DNA from: Blastococcus atacamensis
GTDB lineage: Bacteria > Actinomycetota > Actinomycetes > Mycobacteriales > Geodermatophilaceae
Direction of reading: 5' to 3'
Length of the DNA: 38,063 nt
NCBI RefSeq assembly: GCF_002938425.1
Contig: NZ_POQU01000030.1
Coordinates: 1 to 38,063, forward strand
Numbering within the stretch: position 1 is the stretch's first letter; each line of letters begins with the position of its first letter. The notes under the pieces are model-generated. The model was not told the origin of the DNA and searched no databases. It saw only the letters and a list, made by a program, of their open reading frames with translations. Of this stretch, positions 35,840-38,063 are shown piece by piece. The translations under genes were made by a program, and so were the position numbers.

Positions 35840-36940
35840 TCAGCTGAAGCGGGCCCCGTGCTCCGCCTCGACCGCCGCCAGGAGCTGCTTGACCCGCTCG
35901 GCGTCGGTGACCGGGCAGACCATCGTCACGTCGGCGGTGTGCACCACGACGCTGTCGCGGACGCCGACCAGCGCGACCAGGTGGCCCGGGTCGTCGCAGA
36001 GGACGACGTTCCCCGATCCGTCGAGGACCACGGACATGCCGCGGACGGCGTTGCCTGCGCCGTCGTCGTCCAGGGTGTGGGTCAGCGCCGGCCACGAGCC
36101 GACGTCGACCCAGCTCACGTCCAGGTCCACGACGAGGACGCGGCCCGGTTCCGTGGCGGCCGGCTCCAGCACGGCGTAGTCCACGCTGATCCGCGGCAGC
36201 GTCGGGAAGACCTCGGCGAGCGCCGCCTCCCGCTGTGCCCCGGCCGGCGCGGCGACGATGCGGGCCAGCCCCTCGGCGGAGGCGGGCAGGTGCTGCGCGA
36301 GCGCCTCGAGCACGGTGCGGGCGCGCCAGACGAACATGCCGGAGTTCCAGAGGTACTCACCCGAGGCGAGGTAGGCCTCGGCCGTGGCCCGGTCCGGCTT
36401 CTCCCGGAAGGCGGCGACCTCGGCCACCCCGGGCAGCTCCGTGGGTCCGCCGCGTCGGACGTAGCCGAACCCGGTGGCCGGGGACGTGGGGGCGATCCCG
36501 AGGGTGACCAGCGACCGGGGCCGCGCCTCCACGGCCTCGAACGCGATCCGCAGCGCCTCGGCGAACCGCTCCACCGGCCGGATCACCTGATCAGCGCTGA
36601 CCACGGCCAGCGCGGCGTCGGCATCGACGTCGGCGACCAGCGCCGCGGTCAGCCCGACGGCGTTGGCGGTGTCCCGGGCCACCGGCTCCAGGACCAGCCG
36701 GTCCGGGCACAGGTCCGGGAGTGCGGCGCGGACCTGGTCGGCATAGCGGATCCCGGTGCAGACCCAGATCCGCTCGGCCGGCAGGACCGCGCGCAGCCGG
36801 CTCCACGCCTCGAACAGCAGGCTCCGGGTCACGCCGTCGTCACCGGTCACCACGTCGAGCAGCTGCTTGGGCCGTTCCATCCGGGACAACGGCCACAGCC
36901 GCGTGCCGGACCCGCCGGCCATGATCACCGCGTGCCGCAC
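35840..36940 (-). CDS. manC: mannose-1-phosphate guanylyltransferase
   Basis: 366 residues. It makes GDP-mannose from mannose-1-P and GTP, completing the ManA-ManB-ManC route. The N-terminal signature is [20 protein letters not shown] (5-24) with KQLL after it; [50 protein letters not shown] and [10 protein letters not shown] follow. It is the short single-domain form without the C-terminal isomerase domain, consistent with a separate ManA. GTG 36938-36940 has a strong AGGAGG six nt upstream, placed within the end of wbbL; only 1 bp separates the genes, so they form an operon. It matches Rv3264c. Confidence 0.95.
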   Translation of the reverse strand: MRHAVIMAGGSGTRLWPLSRMERPKQLLDVVTGDDGVTRSLLFEAWSRLRAVLPAERIWVCTGIRYADQVRAALPDLCPDRLVLEPVARDTANAVGLTAALVADVDADAALAVVSADQVIRPVERFAEALRIAFEAVEARPRSLVTLGIAPTSPATGFGYVRRGGPTELPGVAEVAAFREKPDRATAEAYLASGEYLWNSGMFVWRARTVLEALAQHLPASAEGLARIVAAPAGAQREAALAEVFPTLPRISVDYAVLEPAATEPGRVLVVDLDVSWVDVGSWPALTHTLDDDGAGNAVRGMSVVLDGSGNVVLCDDPGHLVALVGVRDSVVVHTADVTMVCPVTDAERVKQLLAAVEAEHGARFS

Positions 36941-36941
36941 G

Positions 36942-37886
36942 TCAGCCCTCCTCGCGCTCGCGGAGGGCGGGCTCGGGGACCGCGGACAGCTCCTTCGCCT
37001 TACGCTGGAACCGGGCGCCCGCGGCCACGCGGCCGCTGACGTAGGAGACGAGCATGCGGCCGCCCAGGCCCGCGCGCAGTGCTCCGCGCAGCGGCGCGTT
37101 GCGCCGGCCCGGGTACTGACCGGAGAGATATCTCAGGGCGCTGGTGTGGTGCACGCGCTGCATCCGGTGCGGCTCGCGGCGGGTGGCGTGCCCACCCTCG
37201 TGCTCGACGACGGCGGTCGGCACGTAGACGTGCAGCCAGCCGCGACGCCCCAGCCGCTCGGCCAGGTCCACGTCCTCGAAGTACATGAAGTACCCCGGGT
37301 CGAAGCCACCCACCGACCAGTATGCCTCCAGGTCGACCAGGAGGCAGGACCCGCTCAGCCAGCCGGCCGGGCGCTCCCGCGGCGCCTCGCACTCCCGCCG
37401 GTAGCGGGCGGTCCAGGGGTTGCCCGGCCACGCCCACCCGACGAGGGCGTGCCCGGCGCCGGTCGACAGCCGGGGCAGGTCGCGCGCGGAGGGGTAGAGC
37501 TCCCCCTCCGGCGTCATGATCGCCGGCCCCAGGGTGGCGGCCCGGGGCCACCGGTCGGCGGCCGCGAGCAGCTCGTCGATCGAGCCGGGGTGGAACCGCA
37601 GGTCCGGATTGGCGATGAGGGCCCGCCCGGTCCGCAGGTCGGCCAGGCCGGCGTTGGCCGCGGCGCCGTACCCGATGTTCCCGCCGGTGCGCAGCACCCG
37701 GACGTGCGGGTGACGTGCCGCGGCGCGCTCCGGAGCCCCGTCGGTGGAGCCGTTGTCGGCCAGCACCACCTCGACCGGCCGGGACGTGGCGTGCGCCAGG
37801 GACTCGAGGAAACCCTCGAGCGCCGCACCGGGTGAGTAGGTGACCGCGACGACGCGCAGCGGACGCGGGTCTGGAGTGGGTGCCAC
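36942..37886 (-). CDS. wbbL: WbbL-type rhamnosyltransferase, family 2 glycosyltransferase
   Basis: 314 residues. By family and position (Rv3265c, wbbL1) it adds rhamnose from dTDP-rhamnose to decaprenyl-diphospho-GlcNAc, forming the linker between arabinogalactan and peptidoglycan. Visible are RVVAVTYSPGAALEGFLESL, VLADNGSTDGAPERAAARH, RALIANPDLRFHPGSIDEL with the NPD metal motif, GWLSGSCLLVDLEAYWSVGG, and GYFMYFEDVDLAERLGRRGW with the catalytic-base Asp. The start is GTG 37884-37886, 7 nt after a TAGGGT box; GTG 37904 is an alternative. The gene is intact although the real sequence ends ~30 bp further on. Confidence 0.9.
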   Translation of the reverse strand: MAPTPDPRPLRVVAVTYSPGAALEGFLESLAHATSRPVEVVLADNGSTDGAPERAAARHPHVRVLRTGGNIGYGAAANAGLADLRTGRALIANPDLRFHPGSIDELLAAADRWPRAATLGPAIMTPEGELYPSARDLPRLSTGAGHALVGWAWPGNPWTARYRRECEAPRERPAGWLSGSCLLVDLEAYWSVGGFDPGYFMYFEDVDLAERLGRRGWLHVYVPTAVVEHEGGHATRREPHRMQRVHHTSALRYLSGQYPGRRNAPLRGALRAGLGGRMLVSYVSGRVAAGARFQRKAKELSAVPEPALREREEG

Positions 37887-37893
37887 GGGAGGA

Positions 37894-37899
37894 ACCCTA
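37894..37899 (-). promoter_or_regulatory. -10 box TAGGGT for wbbL-manC, probably leaderless
   Basis: TAGGGT on the minus strand with 7 nt to GTG 37886. Any -35 would fall in or beside the adapter-derived end and cannot be judged. Confidence 0.4.
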
Positions 37900-37917
37900 G
37901 GCACCCACCCCCTGGCC

Positions 37918-38063
37918 CTGGCTCTTATACACGTCTGAAGCTGCAGACGAAGAGGATAGGTTAAGTACGGGGCGCCGGAGGAACGATAAAAAAACAGCGA
38001 AAAAGAGAATAATTAGAAATAGCACAGTAGAGGCAAAGACAGTTATAAGACCACAGTCAGGAA
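37918..38063. other. sequencing artefact: degraded Nextera adapter and low-quality tail
   Basis: 37918-37936 matches the Nextera mosaic end (CTGTCTCTTATACACATCT) at 17 of 19 positions. 37937-37950 matches the adjoining GACGCTGCCGACGA at 12 of 14. 37951-37958, AGAGGATA, is the exact complement of i5 index TATCCTCT. 37959-37987 is a poor match to the P5 adapter end, and 37988 onward is A-rich noise. GC falls from over 70% to below 45%. This is not genomic sequence. Confidence 0.92.

Noticed and set aside
37960-38063. AT-rich island, origin or mobile element at the right end
   Set aside because: Explained by adapter, index and low-quality tail order.

Overview
The window is chromosomal DNA from a very GC-rich actinobacterium. 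Codon use is strongly GC3-biased, there are many GTG starts, and the markers MtrAB-LpqB, WhiB2, coenzyme F420 genes, DUF3499 and an Rv3235-family protein are all present. The gene order matches the Mycobacterium tuberculosis stretch from roughly Rv3235 to Rv3265c (secA1, HPF, ComF, lpqB-mtrB-mtrA, sahH, manA, SIS protein, manB, DUF3499, metallopeptidase-like, whiB2, fbiA-fbiB, manC, wbbL). I infer a Geodermatophilaceae-like organism (Blastococcus, Geodermatophilus or Modestobacter type) from composition and gene set; no rRNA is present to prove it.

Layout. Positions 1-4.3 kb hold the end of a LysM protein, an Rv3235-family gene, secA on the minus strand and a divergent F420/FMN-type split-barrel protein. 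From 4.3-11.9 kb, on the minus strand, lie hpf, comF, lpqB-mtrB-mtrA (cell-envelope and division signalling) and sahH. From 12.0-20.7 kb there is an accessory block: a membrane-anchored HNH-type nuclease, a wlbB-wlbC-wlbA operon for a diacetamido-sugar nucleotide, a polyprenyl-phosphate-sugar-synthase-like GT2, a large YfhO/GT-C-like membrane protein and a flippase-like membrane protein. From 20.7-27.5 kb lie manA, glpD, a DUF808 protein, the SIS-domain isomerase homologue, a Trm112-like protein and manB. From 27.5-33.1 kb lie DUF3499, a metallopeptidase-like gene, two unknown genes, whiB2 and the F420 genes cofD-cofE. From 33.1-37.9 kb lie rmlA, an AlkA-type DNA glycosylase, an SDR, manC and wbbL.

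How the genes fit together. ManA, ManB and ManC form a mannose-6-P to GDP-mannose route. RmlA and WbbL serve the rhamnose linker that joins arabinogalactan-type polymers to peptidoglycan. MtrAB-LpqB senses the envelope. The wlb/GT2/GT-C/flippase block looks like a lipid-linked sugar transfer module set into this envelope locus. CofD and CofE make F420, which the split-barrel protein may use.

The most unusual material is non-coding. (i) A 58-bp two-tier hairpin element occurs three times without gaps (5872-5929, 32014-32071, and inverted at 30369-30426). Its outer stem shows four compensatory base-pair changes, and one copy is translated as the N-terminus of CofE. (ii) A 61-bp near-perfect palindrome of much lower GC separates sahH from mtrA, where mycobacteria carry tmk. 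(iii) Many genes lack a Shine-Dalgarno sequence and instead have a TANNNT box 6-10 nt before the start codon, suggesting leaderless transcripts. (iv) Two genes seem to start at CTG. The last ~146 bases are not biology: they match an error-laden Nextera adapter with an exact 8-base i5 index followed by a poly-A-like tail, so the window ends at an uncleaned contig end.
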